Shown: in pieces, positions 48,600 to 59,265 of the stretch
How positions within the stretch are numbered: position 1 is the first letter of the stretch
Layout of the letters: every line of letters begins with the position of its first letter
Assembly: GCA_907163345.1 (NCBI GenBank)
Contig: CAJQUN010000452.1
Coordinates: forward strand, 372,001-436,000
Length of the DNA stretch: 64,000 nucleotides
Origin: Haberlea rhodopensis
Lineage: Eukaryota > Streptophyta > Magnoliopsida > Lamiales > Gesneriaceae
Direction: 5' to 3'
The notes under the pieces: model-generated
What the model was told of the DNA's origin: nothing
What the model saw: the letters and a program-made list of their open reading frames with translations, nothing else
Databases searched by the model: none
Made by a program: the position numbers and the translations under genes

Positions 48600-49484
48600 C
48601 CTTCTATTCTCAACTCGAACTTGAAATATTCAATAATGGAAACATAAAAGCATGAAGAAAATCTTGGACTTTTTTCAATTATTTTTTCTACTATAGCAAT
48701 TATTTTTAATTCGTAATTACTGTAGTCAATTAAATTTTAGAGATAGTTACATCTAAACCCCTCGACTGTGATCTAATTACAGAAACATCCCATTGAATTG
48801 GGAAAATACAGAGACCTCCACTCTAGTGTAATAATGTCAAAAAAATTAATAGAACTTGCAACATAACGTTTTTTGCTCTTTTGTATCTGTAATATAAATT
48901 TCAAAACATTATAGATACACCCCTATAATATATGTAATATAAAATTATCAAAATAATTCAAAAACACCCTTTATAGTATACTAGACATGATAGTTAACAA
49001 TAAAGATACACCCTATAGTATATGTAATATAAAATTACTCAAAAAAATTAACAGAACTTCCCAAATGACCTTTTTTCGTGTATATGTAATATAAAATTTT
49101 CAAATCAATACAATTGTATTCGAAACAAACAATTCTAAATATAAAATAATGGTTTCATTACGACCACAGTCCCTAAAAAATAACATCATTAAACGACACC
49201 CCCTCTAAAAAATTTAGGTCAAACTAGAGATCAAAGTTGACCAGGGGCGATAGGGTTTTCATTAAACATTAGGGGTGGTTTATGTAACTGTCGTCAATTT
49301 TTTTAACATCAGGACTTGTCTGTAATGTTTAACCTAACTTGAAAGGAGATTTCTGTAATTTTTCAAACCATATTTGAGGTTTATGTGATTACGCCAAAGC
49401 TGAAAAGATGTACATGTAATTATCCTTAAATTTTATTGCTTTACAAATTTACTATTTAAATCAAATCGTGCGATCATAGTGAAG
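48600..49484. other. Intergenic, AT-rich, nothing recognised
   Basis: Contains twice-repeated short words (TATAGTATATGTAATATAAA near 48920-49090). No coding sequence. Confidence 0.4.
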
Positions 49485-49646
49485 GTTGTCAAATTCATAA
49501 AACCTCACAATCCAACTAACGTTGTCAAATTCATAAAACCAACTAACGTTGTCAAATTCATAAAACCACACAATCCAACTAACGTTGTCAAATTCATAAA
49601 GCCAACCAACGTTGTCAAATTCATAAAACCCCACAGTCCATCCACT
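49485..49646. repeat. 36/27-bp higher-order minisatellite
   Basis: Five units start with GTTGTCAAATTCATAAAACC and have lengths 36, 27, 36, 27 and about 36 bp (49485, 49521, 49548, 49584, 49611). They form 63-bp higher-order pairs. All lengths are multiples of three, so both strands stay open (KFIKP...TNVV on plus, FYEFDNVSW on minus), but nothing else supports a gene. Confidence 0.92.
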
Positions 49647-50446
49647 GATGTGTACAAGTTGATTAATGTCCCTTGAGCTACCACTACAAAAGAGCCAATG
49701 CACTATCTCTCAGCGTCCCATTAAATGCGGAAATTCTCATATGTATCGAGTGGATCCAAATGCCAACACACATATATTTGTTGGCGTATGTGTCCAACCG
49801 ATGCATAAAAGAATTTCTCTCATTAAATGACACAACTCTATTATCTTCCACATAATGTTTAAAAGCCCTAATTTTTGAATATTATCTTTGTTTATTCAGG
49901 TCAAACCCTAGTCGAGCTCAACTTGAACCCAAATTTTAAGATCCTGTCGAAGTTATTTTCGCATTGAATTGGCAAAACTGAAGTATGATCGGAAGATCTT
50001 TAGTCGCATTCAATTATATTTACTCGATTGCAAGCTAGATTGAAGATATTTACAACTAAGAGAGATTTGAGTGTGCACTTGCGGTTGTGAATATCACCAG
50101 AAACAGAGCTAAGAATAAAATTTGAAGGGACGAATTTTTTTTTTTTTTTAAAAAAAAAGGGCAAAAAAAATCTTCTTTTTCATAATACAAAATGAAACAT
50201 GCATTTTCTTCTCTCTTTTTTTTTTTTAAAAAAAAAAATTTCCACAAAATTCCCAATTAAAAACACAGATTTCTACTAGCTTTTACGTTGAAATTAGCAT
50301 GAAGAGCGAGGTTAAAGATAGTAAGGACTCTAGCAAGCCAATAATGGAGAAAAATTATGTTTTTAGTTTTATTTAATTTTTAGGGACGATTAAAAAATAC
50401 AAGAAAGTGCTAGAATTTTAAAAATCAAGTATTTGATACTGATATC
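49647..50446. other. Intergenic with A/T homopolymer blocks
   Basis: No gene seen. T-run/A-run pairs at about 50137-50157 and 50217-50239 could fold into simple hairpins. Confidence 0.45.
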
Positions 50447-51033
50447 CAATGTTGCACGGATACAGATACGTGGATACGTGCATATACAAATACGGGTACG
50501 ATTGCACGGGATTTTGAAATTTGTAGGATACGATACGCCCGGATACGACAAATTTTATTAATTTATTTATATATATATAAATATATAATTAATAATATTT
50601 GTAAGAAATCAAGTTTCAAGCATATAATCAACATTAAGCACATTAGATCAGAATAAAGTTGTAAACTCACCAACTTCACGACAAATGATAAAATATTAAT
50701 CCAGGACATCTAAAAATTTCAAGCATATAATTGACATAAACACATTAAAGTGGTTAGGAAATAGGGATTTAGTTAAATAATTTAATTTTAATTACAGTTT
50801 CAACCCTATTTTAAAAAAAACTTCAGAAAGTCCCGTATCTAACCCATGTCGGATACGGTCAACGGCGTATCTTGACCGTATCCGAAACGTATTCGAAATA
50901 AAAACTTATTTTTTGTCCCCAGATACGCCATGTGGCGTTCCGATACGTAACGGTGGCGTATCAGCGCATATCCGTATCCCAAAAGTATCCGATACTTGAC
51001 CGTGAAATTTTTTGGAGTATCGATGCAACATAG
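50447..51033. mobile_element. hAT-type MITE, copy 2 (587 bp), TSD CTGATATC
   Basis: Same family as 2197-2662 in reverse orientation. Ends CAATGTTGCACGGATA (50447) and CTATGTTGCATCGATA (51033, minus strand); exact 8-bp TSD CTGATATC at 50439-50446 and 51034-51041. The AT-rich core (TTTCAAGCATATAATCAACA, GACAAATGATAAAATATTAA) aligns with the reverse complement of copy 1. This copy retains about 120 bp more GATACG-rich subterminal sequence. Confidence 0.92.
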
Positions 51034-51041
51034 CTGATATC

Positions 51042-51964
51042 AAATGTTACGACTCTAATGTGATATCATTTGAAAAATTCAATTTAGTAAACAAGAGAAT
51101 ATTATTAAACTTATTTGCCTAAAATTTAAAAATCAAGAAAATGAGGAATAAACAATATAAATAAATTGATTTTTTTTTTTTAAAATAAGACGCAAAGAAT
51201 AAAAACAGAAAAACAGGTTAGGTTGTATTAGGGGCCTTGAAGCTTTCGAATTCAATGATGGGATAAGAATGTCGACCTAATGCTTAGAAAAGCACGAACC
51301 TTGGTATTTAATGAAGTAGCAAGGACGTCACACCATATGTACGTGAAGCACAACATGATAATAAGTCGATATTTAGAAAGCCACATGCACTCAGATTCAA
51401 GAAAAACTCACAATTTTGTTGATAAAATGAACTCGTTTTTTTCCAAATCTCGTCTAAAAGACATATTTATACCGTAAAATCTATCTAAGATATGAAATCT
51501 TCTTGGTTATCCAATGGGTAATACCCATGTGGTAGATCCAACAATCCAACATATGATAAATTTTCAATGTTGGATGAGAATATATCGCATATATGATTTT
51601 ATTTACCACATGGAGCACTACCACATAGCAAAGAACAAATCCTAACATAGTTGTATGGGCTTAAAATAAGGTTAATTAAGCGTGTAGCATATAGTAACTA
51701 AATAAAGCACAAAATTAAACAAAATAAACAAAAATAACACCCACAAACTAACAAAATTGGCCTCCAATTAAAAGCACATTATCTACATGAGAAATACATT
51801 AAATAACTTCAACTTCCAAGCATAATTGTGAAACCCGATTTTTTTCCAACCAAGTGAATACTAGAGTTTTAGTCAAACCAAAATTAAAGTCATTTTGGCA
51901 ATCCAACAACTTGATGTTAAGAGATAATATTGAGTTAAATTATAAGATAATATCGCACTATACT
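51042..51964. other. Intergenic, AT-rich
   Basis: No gene recognised. Near 51530-51635, TACCCATGTGGTAGATCC and ATTTACCACATGGAGCACTA form an imperfect inverted pair of about 110 bp, possibly a small MITE; no TSD was found. Confidence 0.4.
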
Positions 51965-51969
51965 ATTAT

Positions 51970-53343
51970 TGTTAGGATCGATTTCGGGGGTATGTTGTCA
52001 TTTCACACCCGAGTTCAACCAACTTGAGCTTCAATAGCTCATGTTCTTGTAATAATTGCATCGAGAGATTATATCGAGTTCGGTTACAAAACCGAGCGGA
52101 AGACACTCGACATAACCCGCTCGAAAACCGATTAATCATTTGAAAGGCATTTTAAAGATATGCAAGAAAGTATGTAAAAACAGTAAGGTAAATAAATGCA
52201 GTAAAGTAAATAACACAAGCATTTGTTTCTGGAAGTTCGAAGCACAACGCTTCTACGTCTCCCCTTCTTCCATCTCATGGAAGGATACACTAGAAGATTT
52301 GGTTTACACTTTACAGCATACAACCTACTTAGGCTAATACCATACAGATAGCCTAAACTCCTAGCACACACAAGTTCATGTTCTTTAACGTCTCACATGT
52401 AAAGACCTCACCCAGTTGTGATAAATCACCAACTGTTACAATGGTATGAACTCTTCTATTTTATCTCACAAATACAATAAATAGAGTGAATACAAAGGCA
52501 CAAATGATTCCATAATGAATCTGATAAAGCAAGGTAAGAGGTGCCAAAGGTTTGGGGAGTGCTCTTCATTTAGCAGCTTTGTCTTTGAAGTTCTCCAATT
52601 GAATCTCAAGTGGGTTTGCTTTGGAAGGCTTGGATTGATCTTCAATCAGCTGTTATTGAACTTCCAAATCATGTATATATAGCCCAAAGTAATGATATAT
52701 ACGTTAGATACGAGAATATGCCCGTTGGAAAAGATTCTGCATCATTCCCGAGCTTGCAACGATCATATTCTGGTTTCTAGGCTATTTCTGGAAGGCCCGC
52801 TGGTCGGGTCCGGTAGGTGTGATCCGGTAGGTGCAATCTGGTAGGTGCAATCGGGTAGGTGTGATCCGATAGGTGCAATCCGGTAGGTGTGATCCGGTAG
52901 GTGCAATCCGGTAGGTGTGATCCGGTAGGTGCAATCAGATAGGTATGGTCCGGTAGGTGCAATCCTGGAGGTGTGATACGGTAGGTGTTTCAGCTTTGCA
53001 CCAGCAAGCTCTTGCTGACGTCTTTTCGTCAAGTAAACCTTCGAATTTGGTCTTTTGGCATGAAATACGACTTGTAGAGAATTGAGTTTTCTATCCAACC
53101 CATTTAGAATCAGGTCGTTTTGATATCTGAGTATGAGATATGATCAATTTAGTCAGCAGCACTTGGGGTCTACTAGATGCTGAATTCTCATTTCAGCAAC
53201 CAAACTCAAGGCCATTTCTTAGCAGATCATCAAGCTGTAAAATATCATCTATGAACTGCACACTTGATGAAATATGTTAGCAACACAACAACAAGTTTTG
53301 TTAACATCAAAACCAAGATTATTCGGGTTTCCAAAACCCAACA
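51970..53343 (-). repeat. 3' LTR of element D
   Basis: TGTTAGGATCGATTTCGG to AAACCCAACA. U3 minisatellite of 14-bp monomers (CCGGTAGGTGTGAT / CCGGTAGGTGCAAT) at about 52800-52990, upstream in element sense of the TATATATAG box near 52675. Confidence 0.88.
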
Positions 53344-54194
53344 ATCTCCCCATTTTTGATAATCACAAAACTTGAATAAAAATATGAACATTAAAGCACA
53401 ATGTTGCATAACAAGAAAAAACATATATATATATTTTTTAAACATATTTCTCCCCCTTTTTGTGTGAATCAAAAAGGAAGACAAATAAATTTACTCCCCC
53501 TCAAGGATTGAGATTAAACTCTCCCCCTTTAATTTTAAAATGTTTGAAAATTTGAGCAAGTGAGGAGCAAATGGGATAGGCTAAACAAATTAAAAAATGC
53601 AATGCACATTAATTTTTTAACAAAAATAACCACTTTTGATGATGGATGAAGCATACTTGGCAACAAATTTGAATTTCTTTGACAAAACTCAACATTGTCC
53701 ATTTCATCTTTCTGCGGGTGGCAGCACACTTAGTCCAACTTGAACTAATAAACTGCTTTTTCTCGAGAAAGTTTAAGCTACAAGACCTATACCGTTGCGA
53801 TCCTCTATGAGTCTAGTTTGCAACACAAAAAAACGGTTCGTCATTTGGACATCCAAGCAGAAGTAATGCCAATTTTCCCAAAGTCGCTGCAAGCTGCCAT
53901 AAAAATTGAATGCTTCAAAAATTGTTAGATAAAATCTCAAAATAAAAATTTTAAACTTAAAATGAGTTTAGAACATTTGAACGAGAATTTGAACATTTAA
54001 AATAGATTTTAAAATTATTTTCTTGCAAAATGAATGCAGTGAAAATGATTTGTATGCTAAAAACTTTCATACACCAAGTTTTAGAAAATTATGCTATAAA
54101 AATAATTTCATGCTCATGAGAAAGTTTTCTTTAAAAGATTTCCGTCTAAATCGGTTAAAATGCTTTCCAAGAACAACCAGGCTCTGATACAACT

Positions 54195-55466
54195 TGTTAG
54201 GATTGATTTCGGGGGTGGGTTGCCATTCCACACCCGAGTTCAACCAACTTGAGCTTCAATAGCTCATGTTCTTGAAATAATTGCACCAAGAGATTATATC
54301 GAGTTTGGTGACAAAACCGAGCGGAAGACACTCGACATAACCCGCTCTAAAACCGATTAATCATTTGAAAGGCATTTTAAAGATATGCAAGAAAGTATGT
54401 AAAAACAGTAAGGTAAATAAATGCAGTAAAGTAAATAACACAAGCATTTGTTTCTGGAAGTTCGAAGCACAACGCTTCTAAGTCTCCCCTTCTTCCATCT
54501 CATGGAAGGATACACTAGAAGATTTGGTTTACACTTTACAGTATACAACCTACTTAGGCTAATACTACACAGATAGCCTAAACTCCTAGCACACACAAGT
54601 TCATATTCTTTAACGTCTCACATGTAAAGACCTCACCCAGTTGTGATAAATCACCAAATGTTATAATGGTATCCACTCTTCTATTTTAGCTCACAAATAC
54701 AATGAATATAGTGAATACAAAGGCACAAATGATTCCCTAATGAATCTGATACAGCAAGGTAAGAGGTGCCAAAGGTTTGGGGAGTGCTCTTCATTTAGCA
54801 GCTTTTGTCCTTGAAGTTCCCCAATTGAATCCCAAGTGGTTTGCTTTAGAAGACTTGGATTGATCTTTAGTCAGCTGTTATTGAACTTTTAAATCATGTA
54901 TATATAGCCTCAAGTAATGATATATACGTTAGATTGGTTTCTGGGCTATTTCTGGAAGGCCCGCTGGTCGGGTCCGGTAGGTGCAATCTGGTAGGTACAA
55001 TCTGGTAGGTGTGATCCGGTAGGTGCAATCCGGTAGGTGTGATCTGGTAGGTGCAATCCGGTAGGTGTGGTCCGGTAGGTGCAATCCGGTAGGTGTGATC
55101 CGGTAGGTGTTTTAGCTTTGCACCAGCAAGCTCTTGCAGACGTCTTTTCGTCAAGTAAACCTTCGAATTTGGTCTTCTGGCGTGAAATACGACTTGTAGA
55201 GAATTGAGTTTTCTATCCAACCCCTTTAAAATTAGGTCGTTTCGATATCCGAGCTATGAGATATGACCAATTTAGTTAGCAGTGCTCGGGGTCTACTGGA
55301 TGCTGAATTCTCATTTCAGCAACCAAACTCAAGGCCATTTCTTAGCAGATCATCAAGTTGTAAAATATCATCTATGAACTGCACACTTGATGAAATATGT
55401 TAGCAACACAATAACAAGTTTTGTTAACATCAAAACCAAGATTATTCGGGTTTCCAAAACCCAACA
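54195..55466 (-). repeat. 5' LTR of element D
   Basis: TGTTAGGATTGATTTCGG to AAACCCAACA. The same minisatellite at about 54960-55110 has fewer monomers than in the other LTR. A segment near 54930 (present as AATATGCCCGTTGGAAAAGA at 52712) is deleted. Confidence 0.88.
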
Positions 55467-55471
55467 ATTAT

Positions 55472-57068
55472 CATCTCTTAGCAGTAAATAATATTGAATT
55501 ATAGTATCAAAATCCTTTAGATATTAGAATGTGGCTAAATCACCGGGATAGTAGGATACTAGGACTCTCGAATAACACACTTTATAAATATCGGTGTAGT
55601 CTTGTACGCCTTAAAGACTCGAAAAGCACTCACAAAATACGTAAATTTCGACACTAGCACACACACAAATATATGAAATTTTCAGCAAGGAAATGACGTC
55701 GCATTTTTGCCACCCAAATTCATTGAAACAAGGAAGAATCGTTTCTGATATCTATAAGTGTGTTTTCGCTTTAAAAATCCTTTTGTTTTCAAATAATAGG
55801 TATGTTTTATATTTCAATCTATTATGTGAAATATTTTGAAACTATGAAATTATGATGAAATTATGATTTTTGAAGCACTTTAAATTTCAAAATCCAATTG
55901 GTAGGAATTCTGAATTCTGTTTCCGACCACGATGCCATAGGATTATAACCATTTTTCTGACCTGATATGGTTGTTGACCATTGTTCTGGGAAGTCCAGAC
56001 CCTTTATTCGTGGGTGATCCGATGTTCTGATCTTATATCTAGGAAGGTTTATCATAGACAATGGATATCAGTACCAGTAAAAAAATAGAGGATTTATGGT
56101 GTTTAACTTATATTATGTGACAAATGTTTTGATATGATAAGTTCTGTTCTGGCTCGATGAGAGCAATTCTCTTAAGTTATGTTTCAATAATTGTATCAGA
56201 TTCTATTCCAATTTTGATATATGTTTCAAAAATTATTATGATTATATATATTTTGTCAAATTCGATTGAATCACACTTGCTGAATGTTTTCCAAAACACT
56301 TACTTCTTACCTCCCTCCCTAGATAAAAGCTAATCAGAAATCAAAGAGGAAATCACAATCAATATTGAAGATGGTAAATTAGATGCTCTTATTCAAAATT
56401 CCGATATCATTGATTAGTTAAGCTTCCACATACGTATTTTAATTCGAGACAACTTTTAAGATCTTTTTTGTAAGAAATATTTATTTTGTGGAATAATAGA
56501 CTGATTTTAGTTGAATTTTGTACTATGAGGGCTTGTTATTTTTGAATTCATGTTTGGAAGCAACGTCAGTGTTATCGACCCAGTTTCAAGGGGTGACAAT
56601 AAATCTTTCGACCTTTTGCTTGGCTAGAGTTATTGCCAAAACACCAATTGTTGGTGCCAAAGCAATTTTTTTTTAAATTGGCAGATTTACCTCTTAAAGA
56701 TACATTTATGATATTTTATTAAAGAGTATGAAAACAATCCAATAGCCATCATGTCAGTAAAATAATGTTGAATTTAAAATATATGCACAAACTTTTAATA
56801 AAATAATTTATTAAAATTTTGAATCAAATTAAATTAATTTTAATAAAAAATATATTTCTTTCAACTATATTCATGGGCATTTTTTTCAATCTAATTTTCT
56901 GAGAATAATTGTAGATCTTTTATACTTAATACCAATAGAAAATAAATCATCTCCCTAATTTTATCATTTTAATTTCGACATTAATTTATATTTTTGATAC
57001 ACTTTTGAATATAAGTCACAATAATATATTGAAAAATAGTTCTATCACATTGACATAAAATAAAATTA
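55472..57068. other. Intergenic, no gene recognised
   Basis: AT-rich sequence. A minus-strand frame at 56061-55861 has no known homology. Near 56635 an imperfect palindrome (ATTGCCAAAACACCAA / TTGGTGCCAAAGCAAT) occurs. Confidence 0.45.
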
Positions 57069-57073
57069 CACAA

Positions 57074-58469
57074 TGTTAGGATCGGAGGCGTGTTTAGAAG
57101 GGGGGGTTGAATAAACACTGCCCTCAAATTCTGATCTTCGACTGATTACTGCAAACTGTTAAGTGATACAGTAGCTTCTCAATCAAATAAGCAAGTCAGC
57201 AGACACTAAGTGAAGTGTGGAATACGTCTGCTGCACTTGTGAGTTAACTAAAGTAAATAATAAAAAGCAAGTATATCACACAGAGATTGTTTCTGGAAGT
57301 TCGAAGCACAACGCTTCTACGTCTCCACTTCTTCCTTTGCAGGAAGGATACACTAGAAGACTTTGGTTTACACTTTACAGTATACAACCTCCTTAGGCTT
57401 TCACACAGCTTAGCCTAAACTCCTAGCAACACAATGTATATGATTTGTTTACAATGTAAACTATCTAACACTCCTTTGAATGACTATTACACTTGTACGC
57501 TTTGAGTGTTCTTGAACAATCTTTGAGCAGTACACCAGTTTTAACTTGATCTTTGATATACCAGTAGGTGTTCCTTGCTCTAGCTGAATCTTCAGTGAAT
57601 TATGAGTTGATAAATTTATCTGTTTGAATGTATAGAATATTCGATTGTCAGTGGATTCAACTCTCACTCTCTTCATTCATTCAGCATCTGTATTTATAGA
57701 TTTCTTTTCCAACGGTAAACTTTCTTGGTAAGGAAGGTTTAGCGTAGAATCTGTTTTCTTCTTCTTTTTATCTTCCTTCCATTTTTGTTCAGCAACGGCT
57801 CTTACAATCTGACGGAATTGGTGGCGATGATTTCGTAGTGCTCGTCGCTCTGTTGTACTTATGTCAGACGGAATTGTATTTACTTTGTCTTATTTCTTCA
57901 ATCCGCTGCTGGATTTACTTCTACTGGTCTTGTAACTTCAATATCCAGTCGTACTCTTTAACTCAGTAGGTGTTGGTAAGATTTGATGAAAAACTTCATG
58001 CAGTAGATGTCTTTATCCGGTGGAAGTCTTTATCCGGTGGATGTCTTTATCCTGTGGATTAATAATACAGGAGATGTCTATTCCAGTAGATGTTTTTTAT
58101 CCAGTGCTTATCTCAGTCCGGTAGATGTCTTCACCCGGTAGATGTCTTTATCCAGTGCTTATCTCAGTCCGGTAGATGTCTTCACCCGGTGGGTGTCTTC
58201 ATCCGGTAGAGTTCTTCACCCGGTAGATGTCTTCACCCGGTGGGTGTCTTCATCCGGTAGAGTTCTTCACCCGGTAGATGTTTTTATCCAGTGCGTATCT
58301 CAGTCCGGTAGATGTCTTCACCCGGTGGGTGTTTTCACCCGGTAGATGTTCATCCAGTAGGTGTTTGACACCCGGTTGGTTTTTATCACCCGGTAATTCT
58401 TCATCATCCGGTAGATGTTCATCCAGTAGGTGTTTGTAATCACCAAAACTTAGAAATCGTTTCCCAACA
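57074..58469 (-). repeat. 3' LTR of the SIRE-type element (1396 bp)
   Basis: TGTTAGGATCGGAGGCG to TTTCCCAACA. TATAAATA box on the minus strand near 57690. A U3 minisatellite of 17-bp monomers (CCGGTAGATGTCTTCAC, CCGGTGGGTGTCTTCAT, CCGGTAGAGTTCTTCAC; 51-bp triples) spans about 57995-58440. The block at 57293-57420 aligns with the LTRs of elements C and D. Confidence 0.88.
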
Positions 58470-58483
58470 ATTTCCCCCTTTTT
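58470..58483 (-). promoter_or_regulatory. Polypurine tract of the SIRE-type element
   Basis: Minus-strand AAAAAGGGGGAAAT directly before the LTR start TGTTGGGAAA, the primer for plus-strand DNA synthesis. Confidence 0.8.
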
Positions 58484-59265
58484 GGTGATGACAAAACTAA
58501 GCATTAACGATCTCATACTCGAATAGTTTAAACGGTGAATCCTGAAAAGACTTGAAGACCTAATAGAAAGGGAATTTTCATTAAATATAAGCATATTACA
58601 AGTTGTAATCAAACTGGACAATTTAGAGCGATTCATCTTCATTTAAGATGAATTCTTATAACTGGATACAACTTAACGACAAATCTATTTTACAGATTAG
58701 TTGATACATGACAAAATTCTTTAAACAAACAAAGTAGACCGGAGAGCTTCGATCCACCTAGTTGCGGAGAGGAAGAGCTCGATCCACCTTATTTCAGAGG
58801 GGAAGAACTTCGATCGGGAAGTTCAAATGTATATTCATCAGGCCTCCATGGTTTATGGATTCACCTAATGAGAATATTCTATCTCTGTCTTCCCCCTTTT
58901 TGTCATCATCACCCAGAAGACTCCTGATAGCAGTTCCTGACTGATGAGGAGCATCAGAGCAGGATCCAAACGCTGAAGCTTAACGGAGCTGGGTTAGATA
59001 AGTAATCAACCCATGAGGGGTTGATTTAGATAAGTAATAAACCCATGAAACTGAATAATTGCAACAGGTAAACCAAGGAATTTTCAAGGAATAGAAAAGA
59101 ATCATGATGAGTGAATGTGTGTTATGAAAACAAACATGAGTCTCTATTTATAGAAGAAATTCATTTAGTGTGAACACATTAATGTCGTTACGATAACTAC
59201 GAAGAAAAAGTCAACTGAAAACAATAAATAGATAAGAGTAATTAATAAGGGATCAGAAAACGATA

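Larger units (their letters stand above)
51970..55466 (-). mobile_element. LTR element D, non-autonomous relative of SIRE-type copia, TSD ATTAT
   Basis: A complete 3.5-kb element. LTRs are 51970-53343 and 54195-55466, with exact TSDs ATTAT at 51965-51969 and 55467-55471. The internal region of 851 bp is non-coding and aligns with that of element C (TCTCCCCCTTTTTGTGTGAA, TGATGAAGCATACTTGGCAA). The primer binding site (54181-54192, GCTCTGATACAA in plus reading) has one change from the C version. LTRs share the TTCTGGAAGTTCGAAGCACA block with the SIRE-type LTR at 57.3 kb. It was presumably moved in trans by that lineage. Confidence 0.9.

Noticed and set aside
51530..51635. Small MITE suggested by CCCATGTGGTAG / TACCACATGG
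   Set aside because: Inverted match is short and imperfect and no TSD was found.
55861..56061. 66-residue minus-strand frame
   Set aside because: No recognisable domain, no splice or promoter context.
58142..58642. Frames with repeated PVDVFTRWVSSSGR
   Set aside because: Translation of the U3 minisatellite of the SIRE-type LTR.
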